A stretch of DNA of 39,867 bases, taken from positions 1 through 39,867 of the IMG/VR virus record IMGVR_UViG_3300044712_000678; one strand, given 5' to 3'. Positions 31,905 through 39,239 of this stretch are shown here, piece after piece (position 1 is the first letter of the stretch; each line of letters starts with the position of its first letter). The DNA comes from a virus. The notes below the pieces were generated by a model. It saw only the letters and a list, made by a program, of their open reading frames with translations, did not search any database and was not told the origin of the DNA. The position numbers and the translations under genes are program-made.

Positions 31905-32087
31905 CTATTCTACTTTTATATCACCATAAAAAAGCGCTCTATCATATTGATATTGATCGGCCCTCGCGTTGTAAACTGCCGCGCCAATTGTCAGCCAAAC
32001 GAAAACGACTCCTATCATTACACCGACCACAAGGCCGAAAACTGAACCGATAAAAAATATACTGGAATTTAAAATATATTTTTTCAT
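31905..32087 (-). CDS. Small membrane protein, 60 aa
   Basis: One long hydrophobic stretch (about 8-38: SIFFIGSVFGLVVGVMIGVVFVWLTIGAAVY), long enough for a transmembrane helix or hairpin, then a polar tail. Coupled by ATGA to the upstream gene. May be a holin-like or superinfection protein given neighbours; unproven. Confidence 0.65.
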   Translation of the reverse strand: MKKYILNSSIFFIGSVFGLVVGVMIGVVFVWLTIGAAVYNARADQYQYDRALFYGDIKVE

Positions 32088-32275
32088 CGATTATGTTTTT
32101 TTTGAACTTCCCGGACTTCGGCTTCGGTAACATTCTTTTTTAAAGCAAAATAAAACTGCCACCACCACGGAAGAGCTTTTCCGATTTTAGTAAGCGTCCC
32201 GGATTTGTTCAGGACAAAATATCCGGTTCCGTCGATGATCTGATATTGTCCGATTTGTGCGCCGCGGTCTTTCAT
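32084..32275 (-). CDS. Hypothetical protein, 63 aa
   Basis: Sequence QIGQYQIIDGTGYFVLNKSG and KALPWWWQFYFALKKNVTEAEVREVQKKH; a WWWxF cluster and basic end suggest a membrane-surface helix. Overlaps both neighbours by four bases. Confidence 0.65.
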   Translation of the reverse strand: MKDRGAQIGQYQIIDGTGYFVLNKSGTLTKIGKALPWWWQFYFALKKNVTEAEVREVQKKHNR

Positions 32276-32418
32276 TCAAGCACCTCTGATATTCTGTATT
32301 TTTTACCATCCATCAAAATAGTATCTCGTTTTTCGGCTTTTTCTTTTACCCATGATTTAAGGCTTAATGTAAATAAACAAAAACCAACCATGAGCCCCAA
32401 CAAAAACGCGTCTATCAT
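32272..32418 (-). CDS. Small membrane protein, 48 aa
   Basis: Found by eye: ATG 32416-32418 with AGGGGG 5 nt upstream, stop TGA 32272-32274 overlapping the next ATG. N-terminal transmembrane helix (DAFLLGLMVGFCLFTLSL) then a charged tail. Unknown function. Confidence 0.68.
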   Translation of the reverse strand: MIDAFLLGLMVGFCLFTLSLKSWVKEKAEKRDTILMDGKKYRISEVLE

Positions 32419-32427
32419 AAATTCCCC

Positions 32428-32733
32428 CTAAAATAAATCAGCTTGAGCCGGATCGGTTGCAAAAGATTCTGATTTCATTTGCGCGATCCATGCGCCTTTT
32501 ATGTTTTCAAGTGCTTCTATGAGGATTTTTCTTTTTTCCGATTCTTTGCATTTTGTTTTTAGAAAATCAAACGCATTATTGAATTCCTGCCCTTCAGGGG
32601 CAGAATCAAATTTTAAAACTTTTTTTAAAACAGTAAAATGAAAAACATGGTTTTCAAGATTACTTTCCGAAGCGGTTTCTATCCAGTTTTCAATAATCTC
32701 ATGAAGTTGATTTTTAGAACTCCGTCTGTTCAT
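32428..32733 (-). CDS. Hypothetical protein with C-terminal clamp-binding-like motif, 101 aa
   Basis: Start at ATG 32731-32733 (AAGGAAAAAG upstream) inside the SSB stop region rather than the longer frame to 32811. Helical, with HEIIENWIETASESNLENH early on. The last residues QADLF match the QxxLF beta-clamp-binding pentapeptide, so it may dock on the host sliding clamp. Directly after SSB. Confidence 0.65.
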   Translation of the reverse strand: MNRRSSKNQLHEIIENWIETASESNLENHVFHFTVLKKVLKFDSAPEGQEFNNAFDFLKTKCKESEKRKILIEALENIKGAWIAQMKSESFATDPAQADLF

Positions 32734-33052
32734 CTTTTTCCTTCTTGTCCAATAACTGGACATGATGCGCCAGGATTTTGACCCGTTCTTTTTTTTCTCC
32801 GTGACATTCAAACCGATCTTGACGAAGAGAATAAGAAACGGCGACGCGCTTTCCTTTTGTCAAATATGGCCCGATCCGGCATCCCCAGTCTTCAACATCA
32901 ATGAAATTCGTCCAAGTTGAATTTGGCTCCGATGATTTAAAACTATTTGAAGCAATCGAAAACGATACGATTGTTTTTCCGTCAATTTCTTTTATAGTTG
33001 CATCACGTACAATACGCCCGACCAATACACCGGAATTAATGTCAACGATCAT
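32714..33052 (-). CDS. ssb: Single-stranded DNA-binding protein, 112 aa
   Basis: Start at ATG 33050-33052, with AGGGGAG 4 nt upstream. SVLVGRIVRDATIKEIDGKTIVSFSIASNS (opening GVLVGRIVRD) and TNFIDVEDWG then GPYLTKGKRVAVSYSLRQDRFE form the OB-fold of bacterial/phage SSB. Ends KDEQTEF, a short acidic tail unlike host DDDIPF. Coats ssDNA for RecT-mediated annealing and replication. In an operon with recT. Confidence 0.85.
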   Translation of the reverse strand: MIVDINSGVLVGRIVRDATIKEIDGKTIVSFSIASNSFKSSEPNSTWTNFIDVEDWGCRIGPYLTKGKRVAVSYSLRQDRFECHGEKKERVKILAHHVQLLDKKEKDEQTEF

Positions 33053-33191
33053 GAGACTCCCCTTCGATGATTCCATCGATATAAGCATTTTCTTCGATTA
33101 TATCAATGGCATGGACTATTGACAACGTGGAAGGAATCACGATAAGAAGAAATATTGTAGCCGCAATCGCGGCTTTTGTATTTTTTTTCAT
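33042..33191 (-). CDS. Small exported or membrane protein, 49 aa
   Basis: Found by eye: ATG 33189-33191, AAGGA about 8 nt upstream, ATGA overlap with the previous stop. MKKNTKAAIAATIFLLIVIPSTLSIVHA looks like a signal peptide or membrane anchor; the acidic remainder (DIIEENAYIDGIIEGESHDR) would face the periplasm. Overlaps SSB by 11 bp. Confidence 0.7.
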   Translation of the reverse strand: MKKNTKAAIAATIFLLIVIPSTLSIVHAIDIIEENAYIDGIIEGESHDR

Positions 33192-33373
33192 CGTGCAATT
33201 TCCTTAAGAGTTGAATCGATTTCGACAATTTCAATTTCATAATCATCTTTTACTAATTCAAATATTTTATTAAACGATTCTAATAAAATACTTTCGATAT
33301 TCGATCTTATTGAATCGATTTCTTCTTCAAGTTCGTCTGTATTTCTAAATCGTATTTTTATGTTTAATTTCAT
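33188..33373 (-). CDS. Small acidic helical protein, 61 aa
   Basis: MKLNIKIRFRNTDELEEEIDSIRSNIESILLESFNKIFELV: one beta strand and then helices. Coupled by ATGA to both neighbours. No family recognised. Confidence 0.65.
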   Translation of the reverse strand: MKLNIKIRFRNTDELEEEIDSIRSNIESILLESFNKIFELVKDDYEIEIVEIDSTLKEIAR

Positions 33374-33561
33374 ATTACGCCCATCCTTGAAAGGTCTTTT
33401 TTCATTGACTTAATAACCGCAAGGATTTTTTCGCTTTGTTGTTTATCGGCTACGATGATATTTCTTAGAGTTTCGTTTTCGTTTTTTAATTGCTTATTTT
33501 CTGATTTCAAGCGTGAATTTTCGTTTAGCATTGCGGTAATATCGTATTCTAATTTTTCCAT
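33370..33561 (-). CDS. Coiled-coil protein, 63 aa
   Basis: A single long coiled coil (ENSRLKSENKQLKNENETLRN) followed by a shorter helix. Likely an oligomer or adaptor in the recombination operon. Function unknown. Confidence 0.65.
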   Translation of the reverse strand: MEKLEYDITAMLNENSRLKSENKQLKNENETLRNIIVADKQQSEKILAVIKSMKKDLSRMGVI

Positions 33562-33562
33562 A

Positions 33563-33724
33563 TCATTTCCCCTTTATCTTTTTGATTTCTGACTCTTTAA
33601 TCAGATAGTTACCTTTCCAATCTTTGCGGGCTTCAATTCGCCCGCTCTTAATCATCCGATAAACCGTGATCACGCAACAAGGGACAAGCTCCGAAAATTC
33701 CTTAGGTGATAAATCAGGTTTCAA
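33563..33724 (-). CDS. Excisionase-like/MerR-type HTH protein, 53 aa, TTG start
   Basis: Found by eye; TTG at 33722-33724 overlaps the recT stop and has GAAGGTGA upstream. LSPKEFSELVPCCVITVYRMIKSGRIEARKDWKGNYLIKESEIKK matches the helix-turn-helix of the excisionase/HTH_17 family (SRxTVYR..I..GRI.A). Possibly a regulator or a recombination directionality factor, though no integrase is present. Confidence 0.7.
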   Translation of the reverse strand: MKPDLSPKEFSELVPCCVITVYRMIKSGRIEARKDWKGNYLIKESEIKKIKGK

Positions 33725-34632
33725 AATAAATCACCTTCTTTTTTTTCGCGTCCGATTATTGGCGCTTTTTTTTCTTCTGGATCGGGAATGTCTTCGACGG
33801 TTTCCGCTGGTTTCATTTTTTCAGCCTGATTATTCAGACGGTCGGAAGTCCTGGAAGAAATATCTTCGATAGGCGGTTCATCATAATAATTCGATGCAAC
33901 CATTGCCAGGCCTTTCGCTTCCATGACGGCTTTTTTCAGTAAATACTTGGCCGCCGTTTTTTTCCACATTTCAAATTCTGACTTGGCCCATGCTGGCATC
34001 AAATCGCCTTTTGAAGATTTCATCGTCGAATATTTTTCGTTTATGTCTTTGACTTTGGCCTGTGTTACAAATGGGATCTCGCGCCGTCCGTTGATATAGT
34101 CCAATTCGGCATACCAACCGACCAACGCGCCCCTGTCTTTGAACGGCTCGAAATTGTGAACCGTTATTCGATTTGCCATGTCGATTCGGAATTCATCTTT
34201 ATCGTAGACGGGAATGATTTCTGGCTCATATTGAAGAACCGCGCCATCCCCGTGCGTAGCACAAAAAGCCAGACCTTCCGCCGATGGAACCATGACGGCT
34301 TTGCCTTCTTTTTTCGATAGATAAAAATGAGGATAGAGCCCGCCAGGTTGAAGCCCCATGATAGCCGCATCGGACAGGGCTTTATAAACTGAAAAAAGCC
34401 CGGTCTTCGTTGATATCACGTCTCGGATCACGTCATTATTCGAAATCCAGACAATCGCCCTTTGAGTCCAAGTTGATCCGGCATCCCTGACGCTTTTGGC
34501 GGCAACATGCATAATGTCAGATTCCATTTTCGACATCATTTCCTCAAGGCCTTTTCTTCCTACGTTTGCCAAGGAAAAAAATTCGGCTTCTGTTTGATTT
34601 TCTTTTTTTGCGACCTGATTTTTATCTGACAT
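33721..34632 (-). CDS. recT: RecT family single-strand annealing protein, 303 aa
   Basis: AAIMGLQPGGLYPHFYLSKKEGKAVMVPSAEGLAFCATHGDGA (about 90-130) and later VGWYAELDYINGRREIPFVTQAKV with WAKSEFEMWKKTAAKYLLKKAVMEAKGL are typical of RecT-family annealases. Pairs with the YqaJ-type exonuclease at 35406-36497 to repair breaks and recombine. Ends KKEGDLF, a possible clamp-like tail. Confidence 0.92.
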   Translation of the reverse strand: MSDKNQVAKKENQTEAEFFSLANVGRKGLEEMMSKMESDIMHVAAKSVRDAGSTWTQRAIVWISNNDVIRDVISTKTGLFSVYKALSDAAIMGLQPGGLYPHFYLSKKEGKAVMVPSAEGLAFCATHGDGAVLQYEPEIIPVYDKDEFRIDMANRITVHNFEPFKDRGALVGWYAELDYINGRREIPFVTQAKVKDINEKYSTMKSSKGDLMPAWAKSEFEMWKKTAAKYLLKKAVMEAKGLAMVASNYYDEPPIEDISSRTSDRLNNQAEKMKPAETVEDIPDPEEKKAPIIGREKKEGDLF

Positions 34633-34814
34633 TAAATTCTCCTATAAACGTTAAGCCCGACGACCACATCGCCGGATTCTGTTTTGACTGTTCGATTTCC
34701 ATGAGTGGACGAAATAACATTTGTTTTTCCTGATTTTGAAGGTGATCCTTTTTCGTCAAGGTCAATTTCGATTGTCATTTTGTTGCCGGTAACGGTAATT
34801 TTTGGATCTTGCAT
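34632..34814 (-). CDS. Conserved small phage protein before recT, 60 aa
   Basis: TVTGNKMTIEIDLDEKGSPSKSGKTNVISSTHGN ... VGLNVYRRI: the DLDEKGxPSKSGK and VGLNVYR segments look like a recurrent small protein next to RecT. Its ATG follows AAGGAAATAAA and lies 11 nt after the T-run of an intrinsic terminator. Function unknown. Confidence 0.75.
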   Translation of the reverse strand: MQDPKITVTGNKMTIEIDLDEKGSPSKSGKTNVISSTHGNRTVKTESGDVVVGLNVYRRI

Positions 34815-34825
34815 TTTATTTCCTT

Positions 34826-34870
34826 AAAAAAAATTGTGCGGTCAAAGGAACTTCTGATCGACTCCCGCAC
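34826..34870 (-). terminator. Intrinsic terminator/attenuator just before the recT pair
   Basis: Minus-strand stem GTGCGG/CCGCAC (34865-34870 with 34836-34841), 23-nt loop, then eight T residues (34826-34833) that run into the ribosome binding site of the next gene. An alternative GGTCA/TGACC pairing uses part of the same 3' strand, so the terminator could be switchable. Confidence 0.6.
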
Positions 34871-35112
34871 ATGACCGGATTATATACCCCGGCGTCAGTT
34901 ATAAGGTTTTCCATACAACCCCAGCATGAAACATGGTGATTGTTTTTGTGTCCCTTTATCGCGCTGAGGAATTGCACCTCATTTGATCCTAAAAATCATA
35001 GTAGAACTATCTACACGCGATAGGCGGGCTTTTCCGCCAAATCCACAATCCAAACCATAAAAACAAAGTAGAAACCATGCAACCCATGAATCAACGATTC
35101 ATATAGGCCGCT
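34871..35112 (-). ncRNA. Structured non-coding leader upstream of recT operon
   Basis: About 300 bp without a gene. Minus-strand RNA can form CGCGATA/TATCGCG (35016-35022 with 34957-34963) enclosing hairpins GTAGA-TCTAC (35001-35014) and TGAGG-CCTCA (34965-34981); hairpin GGCGG-CCGCC (35023-35038) is directly next to it. Further down, CCGG-CCGG (near 34874-34892) precedes the terminator. A weak promoter (TTGCAT, 17 bp, TATGGT, near 35050-35080) could start a separate transcript. No known RNA class recognised. Confidence 0.45.
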
Positions 35113-35340
35113 TTAGGCCTCCGCATAAATACTACCATCACGAATATGACGCGCTAAACATTTCGAAGATGGATCGCCAGGAACGTGATATTCAAATTTC
35201 ACAATTCCCAAAAAATCGACGATATCAAATCCGTCCTCGAGAGTTTTTAGGCGCGGCATAGGCTCCAATTTCTGGCCTGGATGACGATTAAAGGCATCTT
35301 GTAAAAGTTGGTTTTTAATCTTGTCGATTTGGTCGGTCAT
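35113..35340 (-). CDS. Hypothetical protein, 75 aa
   Basis: ATG follows GAGAGG and AGAGGAG; first gene after the palindromic promoter. Sequence IKNQLLQDAFNRHPGQKLEPMPRLKTLEDGFDIVDFLGIVKFEYHVPGD. No family recognised. A short AGGCC-GGCCT hairpin straddles its stop codon. Confidence 0.7.
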   Translation of the reverse strand: MTDQIDKIKNQLLQDAFNRHPGQKLEPMPRLKTLEDGFDIVDFLGIVKFEYHVPGDPSSKCLARHIRDGSIYAEA

Positions 35341-35366
35341 CCTCTCGGCTCCTCTCTATACTCTAA

Positions 35367-35402
35367 TATACTATAGTATACACGCAAAAAACCGGCTGTC
35401 AA
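35367..35402 (-). promoter_or_regulatory. Sigma70 promoter with 14-bp palindrome at the -10 box
   Basis: TTGACA (35397-35402), 16-bp spacer, TATACT (35375-35380) on the minus strand. The -10 lies inside a perfect palindrome TATACTATAGTATA (35367-35380), a probable operator. It drives the 75-residue gene and the leader-recT unit. Confidence 0.7.
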
Positions 35403-35405
35403 TAG

Positions 35406-36497
35406 TTATTTTTCACCTTTTAGCCGAATTTCGCGCCATTCTGACTTTTTTATAAGTCCATCGTCTTCTAGCTTTTTTACGATATCTGGAGCCGCTTTCA
35501 AGGCGTTTTTGTATGAAATAGTATACTTTTCTTTTTTGTATGATTTTGCCAAATCATCACCCGAAGCCGAACGCAATACCTCATTTTCTCCGATGAGTAT
35601 TCCAACGGCATTTTTTATGTCTTCTTTTTCTTCATTCAATTCTTTGATCCTTTCAGAAATCCGCCCGTATTTTTGGATCATTTTCTTGACTCTGATTTCG
35701 TCATCCCCGCCGATCATGGCAGAAGTGTCATTTTGATCTGGCCATAGAATCTGGATATCGTTCCAAGTTTCCGGGGAAGGCGGAGTCTTATTTTCAACCA
35801 AACGCCAAAACCGCTCCGCTAAGGCTAAACAATTTTGTTGAGTTTTCAGGTCTTCAATAATCGGCCCATAGATGCGAAAATCGCCCTGGTCGATTTTTAC
35901 GGCAACAAAAGCCTTTTTTATATGATAGCAAAAAAGCTGCCATTGGACCTGTAGATAAACCGCATCCGGGATTCCTTGATAGCTTAAATCGTCGGGATCG
36001 TAACCGGTGAAAATCTGGCCTTTTCGGCGTTTCCCGGCCATGGCTCCTGTAGTTTTGGCCTCGACGATTACCTCTTCAAAAGACGGTTCGATGATTATCT
36101 CGCCATCGATTTCTTTTGTGATTTCGCATGGGTAGTGCTCTGTCACTAAGTCGGCATGTGCAAAGCAAAAAGGCTTGTCTTTTCGGTGCGCCTCTGTGTA
36201 GCTATAATTTCCCATGTAGGATTTTTGCCGCATGTAGTAAGGCAGAAAATCATCGGCCATTTCCTCGCTGATTCTTTGAGAAATAAACTCATGAAGAATT
36301 AAGCACTCTTCTTTTTTTCCCCAGTACGTATTGGCGTTTCCTTCCCATGGTTCGTCTAGTCCGACTTTTTGACGCCATAAAGTCAGCGGAGTTGAATTAT
36401 ATTTTTTTGTAAGCCCGGCGAGAATCGGGATATCCGAAGCGCCGACGCCAAGGCGTCGAGATGCGTGAAAATCTTTTATTTTATCGTATCGTTTCAC
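35406..36497 (-). CDS. YqaJ-type phage exonuclease, 363 aa, GTG start
   Basis: RRLGVGASDIPILAGLTKKYNSTPLTLWRQKVGL (about 15-48), then EEVIVEAKTTGAM (about 146-158, with the E-x-K pair of the RecB/lambda-exonuclease fold) and DAVYLQVQWQLFCYHIKKAFVAV (about 179-201). Degrades dsDNA 5' to 3' to give tails for RecT. Start is GTG 36495-36497 after AGGGGGAAAT. In the same operon region as recT and ssb. Confidence 0.87.
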   Translation of the reverse strand: MKRYDKIKDFHASRRLGVGASDIPILAGLTKKYNSTPLTLWRQKVGLDEPWEGNANTYWGKKEECLILHEFISQRISEEMADDFLPYYMRQKSYMGNYSYTEAHRKDKPFCFAHADLVTEHYPCEITKEIDGEIIIEPSFEEVIVEAKTTGAMAGKRRKGQIFTGYDPDDLSYQGIPDAVYLQVQWQLFCYHIKKAFVAVKIDQGDFRIYGPIIEDLKTQQNCLALAERFWRLVENKTPPSPETWNDIQILWPDQNDTSAMIGGDDEIRVKKMIQKYGRISERIKELNEEKEDIKNAVGILIGENEVLRSASGDDLAKSYKKEKYTISYKNALKAAPDIVKKLEDDGLIKKSEWREIRLKGEK

Positions 36498-36505
36498 ATT
36501 TCCCC

Positions 36506-36706
36506 CTAATCACTGGAATCAATCGACCATGAAATCCCGCACGTATAACAAATAGTTTTTCGATAGCATCGACCTAAAGTGATTCCTTCGATTTCGTGCT
36601 TGTTTCCTTGCTCAATGTCTTCTCGGCATTTTTTATAGGCTTCCGGCGCGTTATCGTATCCGCCCCAACTGTTTACAAATCCAAGGTCAATTATTTGTTT
36701 TTCCAT
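36506..36706 (-). CDS. Small CxxC protein A, 66 aa
   Basis: Has NKHEIEGITLGRCYRKTICYTCGISWSIDSS at its C-terminus. This pattern (His-rich turn, then CxxC-x-ISW) repeats in the neighbouring gene, so the two are tandem paralogues. Unknown function; perhaps zinc-binding or DNA-end-binding adaptors. Confidence 0.7.
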   Translation of the reverse strand: MEKQIIDLGFVNSWGGYDNAPEAYKKCREDIEQGNKHEIEGITLGRCYRKTICYTCGISWSIDSSD

Positions 36707-36709
36707 TTC

Positions 36710-36895
36710 CTAAACTCCTATTTCAGTTTCCCATGAAATCGCGCAATCAAGGCAAACCATTAGAACAACGTTCCCGATTTCCTTTGATTCGACTTTATGC
36801 CTTACATTGGCCGTCATGTGTTTGAAAAACTCATCCGGCTCTTGAATCCATTTTTTCGACTTGCCTAGATGTTTTACTTCGGTAATTTGTATCAT
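36710..36895 (-). CDS. Small CxxC protein B, 61 aa
   Basis: Ends VRHKVESKEIGNVVLMVCLDCAISWETEIGV, matching the neighbour at CxxC-x-ISW and the preceding RHKVE/KHEIE. Its start overlaps the helicase stop by four bases (ATGA). Confidence 0.7.
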   Translation of the reverse strand: MIQITEVKHLGKSKKWIQEPDEFFKHMTANVRHKVESKEIGNVVLMVCLDCAISWETEIGV

Positions 36896-38352
36896 CCCGT
36901 TTTCCTTCTGGTATTATTTACGTAATCCCATGCCCAACGGGCATACCCTTGTTTATATCCGACCGCTTCGGCCAGGGCCTGCAATGTCTGCAATCCTTTA
37001 TCACCGTGGACGGCGAGAGAAAAAGCGCGGCCTAGAATCGCTTTTTGTTTTGTCTTTGAGTCCATCGTCTGACAGTTGCGAATAAAAAGCGCCTCTTGTT
37101 CGGCTTCGTTTTCATCTAGTCCCGCGTCGATCAATTCACCTTCAATAACTTCAATCGGTTTTGATTCTCTACGCGGGGCCTCTTTAAACTCAAAACCGCA
37201 TGCCGGACATTTTGAAATCTTACCGGGCCATATTCCGAAACATTGCGGGCAGGCCGTAGTTTCCGGGTTCTTCATATCCTTAACGGATCGTTTTTTACTT
37301 TCAAGGCTCCAATCCCTATCCGCTAAAACGTGACCATGAAGATGCCAGTTCCCGACGTGATCCAAAATTATCGCTTCCGTTTTTCCTGGACATGGCCGCA
37401 ATGCCCGCCCGACAATCTGAAGATATAACGCAAGTGACGCGGTACGCCTTAATAAGATGACGCCTTTTAAAATTGGAACGTCGACCCCTTCCCCGATCAA
37501 ATCGCAAAAAGTGACCAATTGAACATTTCCATTTCCGAGGCCATTTATCGCATATTCGCGGTCAGCATCTTTCATGTTTCCCCAGACTGCTTTCGCACGA
37601 TATCCGGCGGCGGTAAATTGTGCGGCCATAAGGTGAGCATGTTCGAGTGTTGCACAAGATACGATGCACGGTTCGCCGTCCATGTGTTTTTTATAATGGG
37701 AAATCGCATCGCCGACAATTGATTTTTGACTCATAAAATTTGTCTGCTCTTGCGTGTCAAAATCCCCGCGCTTTAAATGGTAATCAACGGTTATTTCATT
37801 CGGCGGCCTGTATAGCCGCGGATAAGCAAGCCACCCATCGGCAACAAGATTTTTAATTGACGGGCCCAAAACCATCGACTCAAAACAATCGCCAAGTCCC
37901 ACGCCATCTAGCCGTTCAGGTGACGCAGAAAAGCCGACATGAAGAGAATCCTTCCAATAGTTATGAATCGTTTTATAAGTCGGTGATGTGCTATGATGCG
38001 CTTCGTCTGTTATGATTAAATCAGGACGGCGGATCGATCCGATCCGATGGATTAAAGTTTGAACGCTGGCCACCTGGACAAGATCCGATGTCGGATGTTT
38101 ACCGGATGCAATTTGTCCGGCGGTTATTCCATTATTGAAAAAACTTTTCAAAATCTGTCCGATAATTTCTTTTCTATGCGCTAAAACTAAAACACGTTTT
38201 CCGGAGTTTTTCGCTCCGTCAGTCATAAAAGTGAAGCAGGCAGTTTTTCCCGATCCGGTCGGAGAAACGGCGAGAATAGATTTTTTTCCTTTTCGCATTT
38301 CTACACGTATTTTTTCGATTAGCTCTTCTTGATATGGTCGGAGATTAATCAT
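36892..38352 (-). CDS. SF2 DEAD/DEAH-box helicase with zinc ribbon, 486 aa
   Basis: SPTGSGKT (30-37), LAHRKEII (58-65), ITDEAHH (114-120), FSASPERLDG (motif III), GVDVPILKGVILLRR and LYLQIVGRALRPC (motif VI, about 308-325) give a standard SF2 helicase. A zinc ribbon follows (CPQC ... CPACG, about 358-377). Likely unwinds forks or remodels DNA in replication or recombination. Separate from the helicase fused to the methyltransferase. Confidence 0.9.
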   Translation of the reverse strand: MINLRPYQEELIEKIRVEMRKGKKSILAVSPTGSGKTACFTFMTDGAKNSGKRVLVLAHRKEIIGQILKSFFNNGITAGQIASGKHPTSDLVQVASVQTLIHRIGSIRRPDLIITDEAHHSTSPTYKTIHNYWKDSLHVGFSASPERLDGVGLGDCFESMVLGPSIKNLVADGWLAYPRLYRPPNEITVDYHLKRGDFDTQEQTNFMSQKSIVGDAISHYKKHMDGEPCIVSCATLEHAHLMAAQFTAAGYRAKAVWGNMKDADREYAINGLGNGNVQLVTFCDLIGEGVDVPILKGVILLRRTASLALYLQIVGRALRPCPGKTEAIILDHVGNWHLHGHVLADRDWSLESKKRSVKDMKNPETTACPQCFGIWPGKISKCPACGFEFKEAPRRESKPIEVIEGELIDAGLDENEAEQEALFIRNCQTMDSKTKQKAILGRAFSLAVHGDKGLQTLQALAEAVGYKQGYARWAWDYVNNTRRKTG

Positions 38353-38866
38353 TCCTAGGCTCCTGTGATTCTTTTATTAGGTAGTTTTCTGATGATAATA
38401 AAGCTTTGCGAAATTCAGAAGCACAGGCACGAGAACAATAAATTCCTTTTCCGTTTTTTATATTTAATTCACTAACTATAAATGTTTTTCCACATACTAA
38501 GCATATTTTATTAATTTTATTTTTTTCCATAGATTTATTATTACATTTTTTAGAACAATATATACCTCTGTTGTTTTTTATTTGAGATACTTGAGCTTTA
38601 AATTCATTTCCGCAATATTTACATATTTTTTTTAATGTATTTCGTGATATAATAAAGCATTCGTACGAACAATATTTAGCCTTTCCTTTTTTTACATCGC
38701 ATAGTTTTGCTTTAAATTGATTACCACATAAAAGACATTTCCTTAATAAACTAGTTTTTTTCGATTCTCCTGCACATTTTTTAGAACAATATTTTCCCTG
38801 CCCTTTTTTTATTACATTATTATCAACATTAAATTCCTTCCCGCAAGTCTGGCATTTATTTTTCAT
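38345..38866 (-). CDS. Four-zinc-finger protein, 173 aa
   Basis: Four repeats of about 37 residues, each C-x2-C-G ... K-G(K)-x-YCS-x2-C (starts near 5, 42, 81 and 118). Each can bind one zinc. This finger is known as an add-on domain of phage and homing-endonuclease proteins, but here no nuclease domain follows. The gene is clearly more AT-rich and Lys/Asn-rich than its neighbours, suggesting recent acquisition. It may bind DNA or RNA. Confidence 0.78.
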   Translation of the reverse strand: MKNKCQTCGKEFNVDNNVIKKGQGKYCSKKCAGESKKTSLLRKCLLCGNQFKAKLCDVKKGKAKYCSYECFIISRNTLKKICKYCGNEFKAQVSQIKNNRGIYCSKKCNNKSMEKNKINKICLVCGKTFIVSELNIKNGKGIYCSRACASEFRKALLSSENYLIKESQEPRND

Positions 38867-39239
38867 CTATAAACCCTTTCCCCTCTTTGTAAACCGCTGC
38901 ATATCCGCCCGCGTCCTTGACCTGTTTTAGAAAATTCTTTTGATCTTTTGTCAAAGTCGGATATGCTTTTGTTTTCACTTCGACCGCGCAAAATTGCGCT
39001 ATTGTTTTTCCGTCCATTTCTTTTGTGATCTTAACCGGGCGCCATCCGATCAAATCGGACGCGCCATCAGTTAAGCCAAACGATATACGGTGAGCATTTA
39101 AAATCCTAGCAATCCCTTTTACATAATCAATCAATTTACCAACCCAGCCGACGCCGAGAGCATTGCGGAAAAGCCGCCAGCCTTTCGGCGTGGTTAGTAT
39201 TTGAACTTCTTTGATTACTGGATTCTCTTGGTTAGTCAT
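38856..39239 (-). CDS. VRR-NUC domain nuclease, 127 aa
   Basis: GASDLIGWRPVKITKEMDGKTIAQFCAVEVKT (about 59-90) with Asp62, Glu87 and Lys89, then LTKDQKNFLKQVKDAGGYA, is the PD-(D/E)XK core of VRR-NUC proteins, which cut flaps or Holliday-like junctions. In an operon with two helicases and the recombination genes. Confidence 0.85.
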   Translation of the reverse strand: MTNQENPVIKEVQILTTPKGWRLFRNALGVGWVGKLIDYVKGIARILNAHRISFGLTDGASDLIGWRPVKITKEMDGKTIAQFCAVEVKTKAYPTLTKDQKNFLKQVKDAGGYAAVYKEGKGFIDEK

